A stretch of DNA of 64,000 nt from Oncomelania hupensis. Lineage: Eukaryota; Mollusca; Gastropoda; Littorinimorpha; Pomatiopsidae. Location of the stretch: assembly GCA_036898135.1 (NCBI GenBank), contig CM072511.1:41706743-41770742 (forward strand), given 5' to 3'. The translations under genes were made by a program, and so were the position numbers. Below, in pieces: positions 46,856 to 59,845 of the stretch. The notes under the pieces are model-generated. The model saw only the letters and a list, made by a program, of their open reading frames with translations. It was not told where the DNA came from and made no database searches. The stretch's first letter is position 1. Each line of letters opens with the position of its first letter.

Positions 46856-47485
46856 ATGAAAGTGCCTGCCACAAAAAACAAACCGGCACCGACCAACACC
46901 AGCATCGCATCGTCGCCCGTCGCTGCAGACCCGCTGAGAAGTGATCAGCCATCCAAAAACAATCATCATCACGTCACTTACAGCAAAGACATGCCTTTTG
47001 GGACATCGTCATCGTCATCTTCTTCGTCATCGCCACATCCGTCGTCAAGCAATCTGATGACGCATATTTACCTGCTGTATTCCCTCGTGGTTCTGTTGTG
47101 CGTAGGACTGGTTGGAACGGTTTGGTACGGGTCGTGCAGGCTCAATTCGCTTCAGAAGCAAATGGACCAGAAACTTTCCCTCCTGGACCTTGCGAAAGTG
47201 TACGCGGTCGCTGTTTCCAGTGACAATGACCTAGACCCTGATCAAGATGTGTTGTGGAAAGAGATGGGAGGTCACGAGCGCGTGCTGGCAGCAGCACGAG
47301 AGCTCGTGAACTTGTGGGCTCAGAAGTTGAACGACAACAACGCCAGCGGCAAAGACCATGGCGATCCCGAGGAGAGTAGGTCATGGTCGTGGGGGTCAAG
47401 GTCGAAGCGGGATGCGGAGAAAGTGGGCGACCCAGTGGGAAATCCGGACGACTGGTTGTGGATGAGTTCCTTCTCCAGGATTTCG
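46856..47485 (+). CDS. exon 1 of a type II membrane protein with furin-type site
   Basis: The ATG at 46856 is the first after an in-frame TAG at 46817. 210 codons run to a phase-0 donor TTTCG|GTAAGT at 47485/47486. Residues 1-69: Pro/Ser/Lys/His-rich cytoplasmic part with a poly-Ser run (51-59). 70-93: one hydrophobic helix (IYLLYSLVVLLCVGLVGTVW) with no preceding signal peptide, so N-in. 95-160: Leu-heptad/amphipathic stalk. NAS sequon at 162. RSKR at 182-185 is a furin-like site. The exon ends at SFSRIS before any ligand domain. TM, stalk, furin site is the plan of TNF-family ligands (ectodysplasin, Eiger), membrane collagens and gliomedin-type proteins; which one cannot be told without exon 2. 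Not repeat-derived. Confidence 0.75.
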
Positions 47486-47599
47486 GTAAGTGCATGTTTC
47501 ATTGTTCGTTAATCTGGATTTAGAAATATAAGAGCTTATTTATAACATTAAAGTTTAAGGCCAGTACTGCATTGAACAATCCATTTCATTTGCTACATG

Positions 47600-47604
47600 A
47601 TTGC

Positions 47605-47651
<47 letters not shown>
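47600..47651. repeat. (CT)n microsatellite
   Basis: CT repeat ~120 bp downstream of the splice donor. Confidence 0.93.
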
Positions 47652-47654
<3 letters not shown>

Positions 47655-47989
47655 GGGTGTTCGTACTTAAATGAGTGTTTGCACACGCATTTGGTTGTCT
47701 TGAGCAAGATGTATTTATGGATAAAAATTTAATCTTACGTCATATAATATATCAGCTTTGTTTCATTGTGCAAAAAGGGACTGTTTAATTCTAACAAGTC
47801 AACGCTTTAAGTTGTTCACTTATGATTCATAATAATTATTATTAATAATCACTAATCATACTAAGTAAATAATATCAGAACTCGACCACGCCTTCGATTC
47901 TAATACAGGGCGTAGGTACTTCTGGTTTGGGCACACTCTATCGATGTTTGATGTCTGGAAGGGTTAGTACTTGCCGGATAGGTTATCAT

Positions 47990-48290
47990 ACTTGGAGGGC
48001 AGACCCCCAAACGACACAAAAAGCTTGAAACAAATCAAGCCCAGGACACCCACCAGTCCACCCAGCTGTGAATGGGTACCTGGATCTGTTTGGAATCGAG
48101 GAAGGTAAAACAGCGAGGGAAATATCTCTCCCTAGGTTCCCTCAGGTCTCCGTTCCCTCTGGTAACGTTCTTTCAAATCTTTTCAGTTCTATGTTGCCCC
48201 AGTTTCATCTCATTAATTTGGCCTGGAGAAAAGGTCCCAAACGCTTCCCTTCCCAAAGCCCGAAAGGGTTAAGTGGCACTCTGCTGCTGA
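47990..48290 (+). repeat. possible dispersed repeat with the CCACCCAGCTGTGAATGGGT block
   Basis: CCACCCAGCTGTGAATGGGT followed by ACCTGGAT and GAGGAAGGTAAAACAGCGAG resembles, from memory, a dispersed element common in mollusc genomes. A 135-codon frame starting at 48068 runs through it into the CTA repeat and is not a gene. The assignment is recollection, not comparison. Confidence 0.35.
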
Positions 48291-48325
48291 TGCTACTACT
48301 ACTACAACTATTGCAACAACAAATG

Positions 48326-48328
48326 CTT

Positions 48329-48406
<78 letters not shown>
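48326..48406. repeat. (CTA)n microsatellite
   Basis: About 27 CTA units. Poly-L, poly-S and poly-V frames are artefacts. Confidence 0.95.
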
Positions 48407-48880
48407 AACAAATATATTTATTTCGCACTTATCCTAAACAACGTAACATTTCCCAGATTTCGGCGAATCGCGTAGTAGTACGACGAGCATGGCCAGCAGT
48501 AGGCTATTTGTTACCTTGCGTGGTCAGGATATTATCCTCTCGGGACTTTACAGACAGATAACACTTACATTTATGACCTCGTCCGAATCCAATGTAATGT
48601 CAGTTATGACTTAGCTTAAAACCGAAGGGGAGTGCTTGCACTACCAGGAGCCTTACCTTAGGGGAGTGCTCGCACTACCAGGAATGTTGTTACGCTACTA
48701 CCCCCAGAGAGATGTTATACTTGGTAGAAGCTTTGTCGGGGCATTACCTGTCATCTTGTCCGGCTGTCCGTCACTTTTATGAGCGATTTGTTGCTGCTTT
48801 GGTTGGTTGGGAATTACGATAGTTATGGCGAAGTTTCCGTCTTCTCTGTATTACGAACTGTTCTTTTGTTTCAGTACAAT
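48407..48880. other. no gene; short tandem duplication
   Basis: GGGGAGTGCTTGCACTACCA and GGGGAGTGCTCGCACTACCA (48628 and 48662) form a short diverged tandem repeat. Nothing else seen. Confidence 0.5.
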
Positions 48881-48883
48881 ATC

Positions 48884-49095
48884 TTCTTCTTCTTCTTCTT
48901 CTTCTTCTTCTTCTTCTTCTTCTTCTTCTTCTTCTTCTTCTTCTTCTTCTTCTTCTTCTTCTTCTTCTATCTAATGTCCATCTGTCACTGTCGACAATTA
49001 GTCCTAGCTGCTCCATGACCCAATGCGCTGGCCGATACAGGATCTAACTCAAGCATACCAGAGACGCCCACTCGCTGCCTGAGAGCGAGGCGTTA
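48884..49095 (-). mobile_element. SINE family B 3' end with (GAA)n tail
   Basis: On the minus strand GGGCGTCTCTGGTATGCTTG, TAGATCCTGTATCGGCCAGC and GC-TTGGGTCAT lead to (GAA)n at 48886-48968. Matches 34200-34260 of the fullest copy. The trinucleotide array is evidently this copy's tail or grew from it. Confidence 0.68.
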
Positions 49096-49099
49096 TCAG

Positions 49100-49818
49100 T
49101 GTTGGGGAGTGGTTGGCTTAGAATATGTTAGTATCATTTCCTTCCTTTGTCACACTAGCTGTTCTCTTTGTATCAAAGAACGTGCAGCTTCACAAAGAAG
49201 GTGCATAACTCAAACGTGTGCAAAATCGAAAGCACCCAGCGCCCCCAAGCGGGAAGTCAGAAGCTTTGCTAGCCGGCTAGTGTTGGGAACATGGCGGACA
49301 GCATGTGTGAAGCTGCAGGAGGTTGCAAGCATGAGATCAATTCATATTAAAGTTCAGCTACTTATTATTTTATTGCCATAAGACTTATAGTTTTCTTGAA
49401 TTTAGTTTTTTTTTAATTCCGTTTTAATTATTATTCTATTATCTTATGTGAGGAAGACGAGAACCATAAAATTAGCAAAATGTAAATTGGTGTTGCGTTC
49501 CAACTGTTGTGTATTTTACGTCTTCATTGTTTTTAGTTTATCTCCCTGTCTCAACTTGAGTAATTCTATAAGAAAGGCCTTTTGATGAATGCGTGTATAC
49601 GTGAAATTGAAACATTAAAAACTGAGTTTGTAGGAATCTTCTGAGAGTAAAGATAATTATTTTAAAACACGCAAGATGAAGAACACTTTATTACAATTGG
49701 CGAGCCTGCCTGCGTTTCAGTTTCATGTATAATTATTATGACAATGTGGCGAGCCTGCCAGGAAACATAATTTTTAAAAGTGAAGTGAATTATTAAAATC
49801 AAAATGTATCTTCAAAAT

Positions 49819-49855
<37 letters not shown>

Positions 49856-51010
49856 TTCCTAATAATTCATATTGCTTCTCTAAATTCTTATCAATTAACT
49901 TTGGGCACGTTTTTGTGCTTTGGCACTTTACATGGCTATGTTTCAGTTTGTTGCATGTTGTATTGTAATACAATTAAATGACATGCAAGTTCAGTAATAC
50001 ACTGTTTTGTTCATTTTCACTTGCTTGCCCGTCTTCTTAACTGTCTGGTCACTGATTTCTTTTTCCTGTCTTATTATATGTCTGGTCACCGATTTCTTTT
50101 TCTCGGCAAATAATTATGCCTATTATACAGTTGCACACATACAGGCCTGAGTAGGCTACACAGAAATGCATTATGAAGTTATTTCATAACAAGTTCAGAC
50201 AAAAGTTATAAATGCACTCGAGCTTTCTCAGTAGAAAAAAACACCTGTTGCATGTATAGGCCTATAGCACAAATTAATACACACGCAGTCATGCACTCAA
50301 TTAATAGGCAGATTCACTCTTTCATATAAAGGAGAAAACAAGGCAAAAACTGCACAACAAGATCAATTCAATAATACTGAATAATTGCATTAATTAACAG
50401 GTTTGTTGCCAAGTGGTTGCGCACTAATGAATCTATAATAAAGGCAAGCACCGTGTTTGTTTTTAATGTCACACTTTTTTGATGGTCAGTTACTGTGTGA
50501 TAGGTCTGCATAAAATCATGAATCGAACAGCTTTGGTAATTAATGTGATATAAAAAAAAAAAGTATTTACTTGTATAAATAAAACATTTTTGAGTTCGTT
50601 TTACTACAGAAGGATAATGTTTAGGGTTCAAAAAAGTCCTGCGGCAAGGTTTGTTTACGTATTGCTAAGCAGAGGATTACGTCCCTTGCAACGAGCGTTC
50701 AGGCTCTCCGCTTGGTGCGCGCCAAACGCATCTGTCATCACTTTTTATATTCACACTTTTCTGCTATCCTATGCACCAACGGGAATCCCCTCAATGAAAC
50801 ATACTTCCGGTTTTTTTCTCCGCGTGTTTTAGTGAGTTATTTCCAAATATTCAAGAATAATAACATGTGTCACTGGCCACCTGTATCGTACCCTCACATA
50901 TTTTTATTTTTTTTTGCTGCTGTTTATTATCCCTTTCTATCGCCAGTGGCGCGCCTAAACCCTACCTACCTAACATTATTTGTGAATTTTTGAAAAATAT
51001 TCGGAAAAAC
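49100..51010. other. no gene seen
   Basis: Unique AT-rich sequence, a GT repeat at 49821-49852 and a short pair of GGCGAGCCTGCC motifs (49698, 49748). A GC-richer patch at 50640-50740 has no recognisable exon. Confidence 0.55.
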
Positions 51011-51015
51011 ATAAC

Positions 51016-51120
51016 GCCCAGATGCTGGCTCGAACCCACACCTGTCAGGCGCCATTGGTTTCTGGCTTGTGGACAAGGCAAGTTAGTCCCGCCTTAGCCC
51101 ACTTGGCCACAACGCTCGCC
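51016..51120 (-). mobile_element. tRNA-Leu-like SINE head
   Basis: The minus strand from ~51115 gives GCGTTGTGGCCAAGTGGGCT, AAGGCGGGACTAACTTGCC and, ~50 bp on, GGTGTGGGTTCGAGCC. A- and B-box order and the long variable region are those of a class II tRNA (Leu/Ser type). Acceptor pairing and a 3' body are not evident, so this is a SINE head or tRNA pseudogene. Confidence 0.55.
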
Positions 51121-51652
51121 TAACATAGTCAGTTACTTCGTGTTTTGGGAAGGTTGCGACGGCGAAGCTATGGAAAACTACAAGAGTCTTCAGGTCCTGT
51201 TTCACTTTCTGTCGATGATCGACGCACCTCCGAAGTCGCCACAAATACAGGCCTCTACGATTGTTTTTTGCATCCTTTCACTGAGCATGTACTTCCTCCA
51301 CCGTTTTTATACTTATCCCACTCGTTTTCTGGCTCTAACAATCGTCGTTTTCGGCAATTTGCCATATTTAAAAGTCACGCATCAAGCTTTGATAAAAGCA
51401 AAACAAGCTAGACCGGAACTTGGTTTCATGCTAACCTCGTTTTAATTTATAATGGCGATACCCACGAGTTTTTATGAGAGGTGCCGGAAAGTTGTGAATA
51501 GCGGTGTGGCGTTATGATCCTTCTTTGTGAAGATGTACGTTCTTTGTTTGTATTCCATTTTTGTCTTAATTTTTTAAAAAACTTTTTCAATAGTACATCC
51601 TTGTCACTTCAGAATGTGTAAATTATGCTCCCAGTCTGCTTGCAGACTCTCT

Positions 51653-51702
<50 letters not shown>

Positions 51703-52255
51703 TCTCTCCCTTACCTGGCTTCCGGCAAGAAGTATGAGAAAGAGCACCCGAATTTAATACTCTAGTTTCATAGTTTGTACCCATCAATATGCCATTTGGA
51801 AGGTCTGCCTGTTATGTTAGATAGTACGCTGACTGCAGTGCTTCAAGAAAATTCTGTCAGTTCATTCAGGTTAGACGCCCAAAGCAACCAAACAGTAAGC
51901 TTACTTGTACAGTATCACGCTACAGTCCTCTCACGGGTCATGGCGCCAGTGTGACCGAGCAGTCTGCGAACTACCGTCGTAAGTGTCCGTCACACCTACT
52001 GAGAGACAAACGCAAAGCTGAGCATTTCCAACTCAAGCAACAACAACGAAAGCAGCAGCAACTACAACAACAGGCAAATCTGGCTCGTGAAATTTCGGCG
52101 CCTTCGGGACTATTTTCACCAACCCCTGTATTTTTACCGGTTTGAGAATAAAAACACCGGTTGAAAAATCAGTAGCCGGTAGAGCCTACCGGTTCTTATT
52201 TTGTTTGACTGGTTTCAAAAATAAAGGAAAAGAGAAAGAAAAACAAGAGAAATGA
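51121..52255. other. no gene supported
   Basis: 51140-51445 has overlapping open frames on both strands without a recognised domain. (CT)n at 51658-51700. CAA/CAG-rich sequence at 52036-52075. Confidence 0.45.
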
Positions 52256-52257
52256 AC

Positions 52258-52258
52258 A

Positions 52259-52315
<57 letters not shown>

Positions 52316-52336
52316 AGCCAGCCAGCCAGCCAGCCA
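52258..52336. repeat. (GA)n then (CAGC)n
   Basis: GA repeat to about 52313, then six CAGC units. 52337-52880 has no gene. Confidence 0.92.
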
Positions 52337-52880
52337 CGCTGATTATGTGTTTAGGGAGTGTAGACGAGAGGCCTGCGAATGCGTTCAGTAGCCTTGCCAT
52401 ATTCTTTGAGGTAATTAATACAGAATGATATAACATTGGCTGTGCAAGGCTATCGTGAATACGGATAAATTAAACTCACACACTTTTCGATTTTTTCTTT
52501 CCTCGTGCTGGTCAGTATGTATTGCGGCAGTGGCAGATAGGCTAGTAATAATGAAGAAGCAAAAATCTCATTTTTCACTTTTAATTTTGGCAAACATCGT
52601 TTCAGTTATAGTTAGTAGGCTTTACGGTGAGCAATAAATTAATCACTGCATTCGTTGGCAGATTTTTGGTGGCAAAAATAGTGACGGCTTATTAAGCTTT
52701 GCTATGGGTCATACCGGTTTCCGTGACTAGCCTACCGGTTTGCGTTCGAGTGGGTTTGTTTACTGTGACGTCGTACCGGTTTTGCAAATCCCTAGGACGA
52801 TCACTGGTTTGCGCCATATCTGCCATTCACCGCCCAGCAACAATAATTAACAATAACAGTAACAATCGGAATTTTTTACT

Positions 52881-54407
52881 TGTTTATTATCGACCGAAGC
52901 TTCCAGATAGATCTGATAATTGCTAAGCGATTCTCCTAACCTAATGACTAAGACAGTGCATAGTTCCGGTGACGAGTTTTATTTTGATTGGGTGTTATTG
53001 CTGGGCGAAGTACCACTGAACAGATTTTCAACCTCAGAATAATCTGTGAGAAATACCTACAGCACCAACAACATCTATATCATGTGTTCATAGACTTCAA
53101 GAAGGCGTTTGACCGAGTCTGGTATGCAGCTCTATGGGCAACAATGAAAGTGTACATCAGCCCTAAAATTATTGAAGTCATCAAAAGCCTGTATGACAAG
53201 GCTACCAGTGCAGTCCTCCACAACAGCGTCATCGGGAACTGGTTCAGAACAACAATCGGTGTGCGTCAAGGATGCCTACTCTCTCCAACACTCTTCAACA
53301 TCTTCCTAGAGCGCATCATGTCAGATGCTCTTGCAGATCACGAAGGCACAGTCAGCATAAGGGGTAGAGCAATCTCCAATCTTCGTTTTGCGGATGACAT
53401 TGATGGATTGGCTGGAGAGGAACAAGAACTTGAACAGCTGGTACAGAGGCTTGACACCACCTCCAGAGCTTATGGAATGGAAATAAGTGCAGAGAAGACC
53501 AAAATGATGACCAACAACACCAATGGCGTCAACACGGACATCAAAGTCCAAGGCTAATCCCTCAACACAGTGCATAGCTTCAGATATTTAGGAGCCATTG
53601 TATCAGATAATGGGTCCTGAAAGGAAGTCCTCTCCAGGATCGCACAAACAACTGCTGCCCTGACAAGGTTGAAGCCCATTTGGAAAGACAGGACCATCAG
53701 TCTACATTCGAAAGTAAGACTGCTGCGCTCCCTTGTCATCTCCATTTTCCTATATGCTTGCGAAGCATGGACCCTCACAGCAGATCTCCAACGAAGAATA
53801 CAAAGCATGGAGATGAGGTGCTACAGAAGACTTCTGGGCATTTCCTATACCCAACACATCACCAACGACGAAGTCCGACAGACCAACACACAAGCTATTG
53901 GACAACACGATGACCTGCTCACAGTGGTGAAGAAACGGAAACTCCGATGGTATGGCCACGTCACCAGATCATCAGGCCTTGCAAAGACCATTCTGAAAGG
54001 CACAGTGCACGGAGGTAGAAGAAGAGGGAGACCGAAAAAGAGGTGGGAGGACAACATTCGAGAATGGACTGGTTCGACACTGAGCGAAGCCATCAGGGCT
54101 GCTGAGGACAAAGAAAGATGGAGTATGCTGGTTAAACGATCATCTGTGGTGCCCCTACGACCTCCGGGTTACGGGACAGGATAGGATAGGATATGTTATT
54201 GCGTCATGTTCGAACATTTTCTCGATTGCAGAGAAGCTATATAAATAATGCACTGTCTGCTTGTAATAGTGATTTTTGATGATTGTTATAGTGATTTTCG
54301 GAAAGCGGTTCTTGTATGCAGTTGTTGATGTTTGCTGAATAAAGTTGGAAAACTCCTGCCTTGTTGCTGAGTGAGCAGGCTGCGTGAATAAACGAATTCG
54401 AGTTACA
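52881..54407 (+). mobile_element. LTR-like repeat, copy B, split by an RTE insertion
   Basis: Left part 52881-53001 starts TGTTTATTATCGACCGAAG. Right part 54194-54407 contains GCTATATAAATAATGCACTG (TATA plus initiator-like), CTGAATAAAGTTGGAAAACT, GAGTGAGCAGGCTGCGTG, AATAAACGAATTCG and the end GAGTTACA. Homology to copy A continues through TTCAAGCATCGGGGCTGAAT. Without the insertion it is ~326 bp. Confidence 0.6.
53002..54193 (+). mobile_element. RTE-like LINE with target duplication
   Basis: TGTTATTGC at 52993-53001 and 54194-54202 is the 9-bp duplication. The copy starts within GRSTTEQIF and keeps motif A FIDFKKAFDRVW, motif B GVRQGCLLSPTLFNIF, motif C LRFADDIDGLAG, and the C-terminal KLRWYGHV and GRPKKRWED blocks. 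It ends in three GGATA-type units. Two in-frame stops (TAA at 53555, TGA at 53619) replace CAA and CGA codons of other copies, both by C-to-T change. Confidence 0.93.
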
Positions 54408-54549
54408 CTTATCAAGATTCAAGCATCGGGGCTGAATCGGCTATTGATAAATAATCGTGTAACAACATGCATTGTTGTTAATTCAGTAATGGTTATTGCA
54501 TCCCCATTTGCAATGGGCGAAAACCTTACGCAAGTAAATCATTCAATTC

Positions 54550-55339
<790 letters not shown>

Positions 55340-55419
<80 letters not shown>

Positions 55420-55423
55420 TCTG

Positions 55424-55475
<52 letters not shown>
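55340..55475. repeat. (CT)n microsatellite
   Basis: CT repeat with GTCT interruptions near 55420-55435, just after the LINE's AATAAA-like end. Confidence 0.95.
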
Positions 55476-55476
<1 letters not shown>

Positions 55477-56735
55477 TTCCTTTTGACGGTGGGTCACAAG
55501 TCCCGCCTGTCTTGATGCGTTTGTATTTGTGTGTCTATAACGCTTATAACCTGTCGTAGGAAAATAACAATCTGTTTCTCTCTGTCTCCGACCCATACCC
55601 TCACCCATTTTTTATATACCCCCCTCTCACCCTAATTCTCTTAAATCTCTTGCTTTTTCCAACCTATTTTTCTAACTATAGCCTTGGCTAAAGGGTGACG
55701 ATATCATAATAAGGGTCTCTCTCTCTGTCCATCGCTGTTCCAAAAAAACCCTCCCACCCTCCCAACAAATTCTCTGGCATTTTGATAGTATTTCCCAGCT
55801 TTTTTTTTGTCAACCCTTTTTCTAGCATTAGCGCAAGAACTGAAGACGGTCGGGGCTTACGGAACTTGCCCTATTGTTTACTTGTAATCACTGGAAATCC
55901 ATTCTATCTCAAACATTAAGGGTTTTCCGCACGGTCTTCGGGCATCCAGCGGGCTTGATGAGATCCGGTAGCAGAAGGCGAATGCAAAGGAAAAGGGAGG
56001 AAAGAAGGAGGATTAGAGGAATTGTGACCCCTCTGTGCTCCTCCATTTGAGCTTTTAGTTATCAGTCGTTTAATTAATCTGTTGTTGGGTTTTCTTGTCA
56101 AGGTTCAGATCTGTATAGGCCCGTTTTTTGTTTCACTTCGATATGTTTCGTTTGGGAAGAGAAAAAAAAGGAGGAAGAAGGAGAAGCCGGAGAGAGAAAG
56201 AGAGAGAGAGAGAGAAAGAGAGGAGGGAGAGAGAGAGCGAGAGTGAGTACGCCATGTCTTGAGACTGGCATTAATTGACTGACACCCCCTACCTGTTTAC
56301 AATATATGCCGCACTAAGTAGGCTTATCTGTCCCTCAATTCCACATCCGAATGTAAAACATAGAAAGTAAAAGCAGAAAGGAAACAAAAACTCCGAGCTC
56401 AAACTTATTCTATAGTAAAAACAGAAAGGAAACAGAATTTCATAGGAAAATAAAATAGCACGAGGAAAAAGCGAGGCTCCTCGAAACACACACGCAATAC
56501 TATATCACCCGAGTCATCAGCTGCACTGAGATCTCATCTTCATTTTACGAATTCTACATTTCTGCAAGTTCCGGGGAAAGGTGGGGCAAGAGAGAAGAAC
56601 ATTAATACCGGCAAATTGTGAGAAAGCTCGCGAGGATGGGTTTAAATGGCCGCGATAGAGAGTTTTTGAAACGCATACCAGAATTTTTTTTTAAAGTGGA
56701 TTTTTGGTTAGATTAATATAATTTGCGGAACATTT
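55476..56735. other. no gene seen
   Basis: Unique sequence with a GA-rich patch at 56165-56245 and a ~21-bp AAAAACAGAAAGGAAACAGA-like motif repeated near 56370 and 56417. No exon. Confidence 0.55.
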
Positions 56736-56740
56736 TTGTT

Positions 56741-57045
56741 CCTTAGCGCATCACATGATAAGATCAACAGTAGCGCATCACATGATAAGATCTACAGTAG
56801 CGCATCACATGATGATCAACAGTAGCGCATCACATGATAAAATCAACAGCAGGGCGCCACATGATAAGATAACAGTAGCGCATCACATGGTAAGATCAAC
56901 AGCAGCGCATCACATGATAAGATCAACAGCAGCGCATCACGTGATAAGATCAACATAAGCGCATCACATGAAAAGATCAACAGCAGCGCATCACATGATA
57001 AGATCAACAGCAGCGCATCACATGATAAGACTAACAGCAGCGCAT
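56741..57045. repeat. 27-bp minisatellite
   Basis: About 11 units of AGCGCATCACATGATAAGAT followed by CAACAGT/CAACAGC, with a few shortened units. The 27-bp period gives nine-residue repetitive frames on both strands, not genes. Confidence 0.95.
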
Positions 57046-57095
57046 CACAGCGCCAATATGAGCAGTTTGAGGTGTACTGTACAAGTAACAGCGTT

Positions 57096-57543
57096 CCTAT
57101 CCTATCCCGTCCCGTAACTCGGAGGTCGTAGGGGCACCACAGATGATCGTTTAACCAGCGTACTCCATCTTTCCCTGTCCTCAGCAACCCTTATTGTTTC
57201 GCTCAGTGTTAAATCAGTCCATTCTCGAATGTAACAGTTGTCCTCCCACCTCTTTTTCGGTCTCCCTCTTCTTCTACCTCCTTGCACTGTGCCTTGCAGG
57301 ATGGTATTTGCAACACGTGATGATCTAGTGACGTGGCCATACCATCGGAGTTTCCGTTTTTTCACCACTGTGAGCAGATCGTCCAATGACTTGTGTGATG
57401 GTCTGTCGGACGTCGTCGTTGGTGATGTGCTAGGTATAGGAAATGCCCAGATGTCTTCTGTAGCACCTCATCTCCATGCTTTGTATTCTTCGTTGTAGAT
57501 CTGCTGTAAGGGTCCATGTTTCGCAAGCATATAGGAGAATGGC
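57096..57543 (-). mobile_element. RTE-like LINE 3' end with target duplication
   Basis: GTAACAGCGTT occurs at 57085-57095 and 57544-57554 (11 bp). The minus strand carries the C-terminal block (KLRWYGHVTRSSRVANTIL, GRPKKRWEDN) with a 3-nt insertion (WEDNCYIREW) and a frameshift near 57390. The tail is CCTATCCTATCCC. A 448-bp copy. Confidence 0.92.
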
Positions 57544-57830
57544 GTAACAGCGTTGTTATTTGTTAAAGGTAAAATGTTTTAATACGAAAACAGTGTGAAC
57601 ATGATTACTAAAAACTATAATAATTCGTAAGTAACCATGATGACCAAGCGGCTCAATGAAAACTATAATTGTTCTTCAGCGTGTCGTCTGGGCATGAATT
57701 AAGTGGTGTGATGAACGGTGGTGCGTATATTGGATAGGAAGAATTGGATAAAAACTGTACTGTTTAGAAGGGACAGCATTGTGACTCCGAATTGTGCAAT
57801 CGAGTCGTGATTAGCAATAACATAACTGAA

Positions 57831-57833
<3 letters not shown>

Positions 57834-57926
<93 letters not shown>

Positions 57927-57938
57927 GAAGAGGCGGAT

Positions 57939-57995
<57 letters not shown>
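57834..57995. repeat. (GA)n microsatellite, two blocks
   Basis: GA at 57834-57923 and 57943-57994 separated by GAAGAAGAGGCGGATGGATA. Confidence 0.95.
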
Positions 57996-57999
<4 letters not shown>

Positions 58000-59182
58000 T
58001 TGAGGGCGGTCTGAGGGAGTGTGTGGACGAGCCCGTGTGGTGTTTGGATTTTAAAGGACGTATTAAAATAAAGTGTGATGAAGAAAGGGGCAGAACCAGA
58101 GCGAGCAGGAAAAATTAATACCACATCTCCAAAAAAGGTCCCATGGAAAAGAACATAAACGTAATTACGCACACTGCATCATTCTGCAGTTGGGATGGAA
58201 TGGAATCTCGGGAATGGTCACGTGGCAGATAGTGTTTCTTTCTTTTATCTTCTCTCCTCGCTCTCTGTTTTTCCCTCTGTTTCTCCCTCTGCTTCTCTGT
58301 GTCTTTCTATCTCGGCAAAGGTCACGTGACATAGGGCGGCTCTCTTCCCATTTTTTCTCCGGGGCCCCCGATCGGGTCCTGCAAACCCAGCAATCCATAT
58401 TCATCCTCTAAGAAATAACTATAGCTTGAAATGTTGCCTCCTCCAAAAGGATTGCAAGTTCTTTTTTTTTTCTCTGTGGCAAAATAATGAGACCACACTG
58501 TACTGTACGTATACGAGAAACAAGCAGCCAATTTATATGGACGTTGCACAACATTCCATCTCCCTCTTACCTGGTAGTAGCCCTTGTTTTGAGGGTGCTA
58601 GCGGTGGACAGGGTCTATGGGGTAGAAAGGTTTGTGGGTTGAGGTTGGAGCTTGGCTGATTTAATTAAAACTACTTGGTTGGTTGTGTGGCAGGAGAACG
58701 ATCTTTTCCCGTTGGGAATCAAGTTAATGAAGGTCCAACCTGTGGAGGAGCAATTTTTACAGGTAAAGTATTTGGGGAGAACGCTGAGGGAATTTAAGGA
58801 TAAGGCAAGGATGGATTTTTTTAAAGAACGTTTATAGCAGAATATCAATGACGTCCTTAGGACAGTGTTGGGTTCCATGACACCAGATTGCGCAAACAGA
58901 TGCTTGTTCAATGCAGTCACATCTGGGCATTGAGTTGAAGAGGCAGGATAATGACAGTTACAATGTGATCTAACATTAAGACAGTGATGGAGACAAGGTT
59001 ATATAAGATTTTGCTACAATTATTGTGCAGTGCACGGACGATCAGGTCTGTGATAGGTTAATGATCGCAGTAGACCATTGACATAAAGATGCACTTTTAG
59101 TATAGATAATGCTATTATCAGAATTTTGAGATAAGGAGTTGTAGGACACAGTTTTGCAGGCAACGTAGAAAAACAGCAAATA

Positions 59183-59216
<34 letters not shown>

Positions 59217-59765
59217 GTCGCTTTTTCGATGCATGGAATGATTAAGACAATAATGCGGCGATTCATTACATTAGAACAGTGAGGCCAAGATGAAGTTTTA
59301 AGAGTTTTTTTCAGGACAATTACCATGTAACTTAATTAATACTGGAGACAAGGAAACTAGATTAGCTAAAAGACGCTTTTCCAGTGCAGTGAGTGATTAA
59401 GTTTGCAATGCGGCGATTGGTTTTCCAATGCTTACACAATTAGGTCTGTAACAAAAAGAGATCCGAAGACAAAAAGCTTGGTTTGTTTACGATGCTCACG
59501 ATTTTTATCTGCAGTTAAAAGAAACGAAGAATACAAATTTGCAGAGTAACACAGGAACCAAGGACATGATCTCACATAGTAGCAAGAAGTCTGACATCGC
59601 AATTCTCAAGTGAATGTCATTGACATAATTGCAAGATTTTGATGGACAATCTCGCCTTAAAGCAGACAAAGCGTTACAATTGATGGCGAATGATGTGCAG
59701 CGAACCTTTCAGTTTATAGCTATTGTCTGAGCCCCTGGCCTGGGCTACTAGTCCATAATTTGGTT
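57996..59765. other. no gene supported; contains an A tract
   Basis: A 61-codon frame at 58652-58837 (with a FPLGIKLMKVQP stretch, near 58720) has no methionine and no recognised domain. A run of about 28 A residues at 59187-59214 could be a retroposed tail, but no upstream body or duplication was found. Confidence 0.45.
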
Positions 59766-59769
59766 TTAA

Positions 59770-59845
59770 ACGATACTTCTTTCCTTAGGTAAGCAGTTTA
59801 GTTCAGTGGGAAGTTTACTCGCCTGGCATGCAGACCACCGGAGTT
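59770..59845 (+). repeat. tRNA-Gly-like SINE head or tRNA pseudogene
   Basis: TTAGTTCAGTGGGAAGTTTA (A box) and CTCGCCTGGCATGCAGACC lead to GGAGTTCGTTTCTCG (degenerate B box). This resembles the tRNA-Gly order (TGGTTCAGTGG, CTCGCCTGCCACG), but arm pairing is broken and there is no discriminator pairing. Confidence 0.5.

Noticed and set aside
48068..48475. 135-codon frame as a second exon of the host gene
   Set aside because: It begins in a sequence resembling a dispersed repeat, runs into (CTA)n and has no acceptor in a suitable frame that I could defend.
51145..51445. Minus-strand Cys-rich segment (CSVKGCKK) as a possible THAP-type zinc finger
   Set aside because: The frame stops right after the motif, and the rest of a THAP domain is absent.
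58652..58837. 61-codon frame as an exon
   Set aside because: No ATG, no recognised domain and no convincing splice sites.
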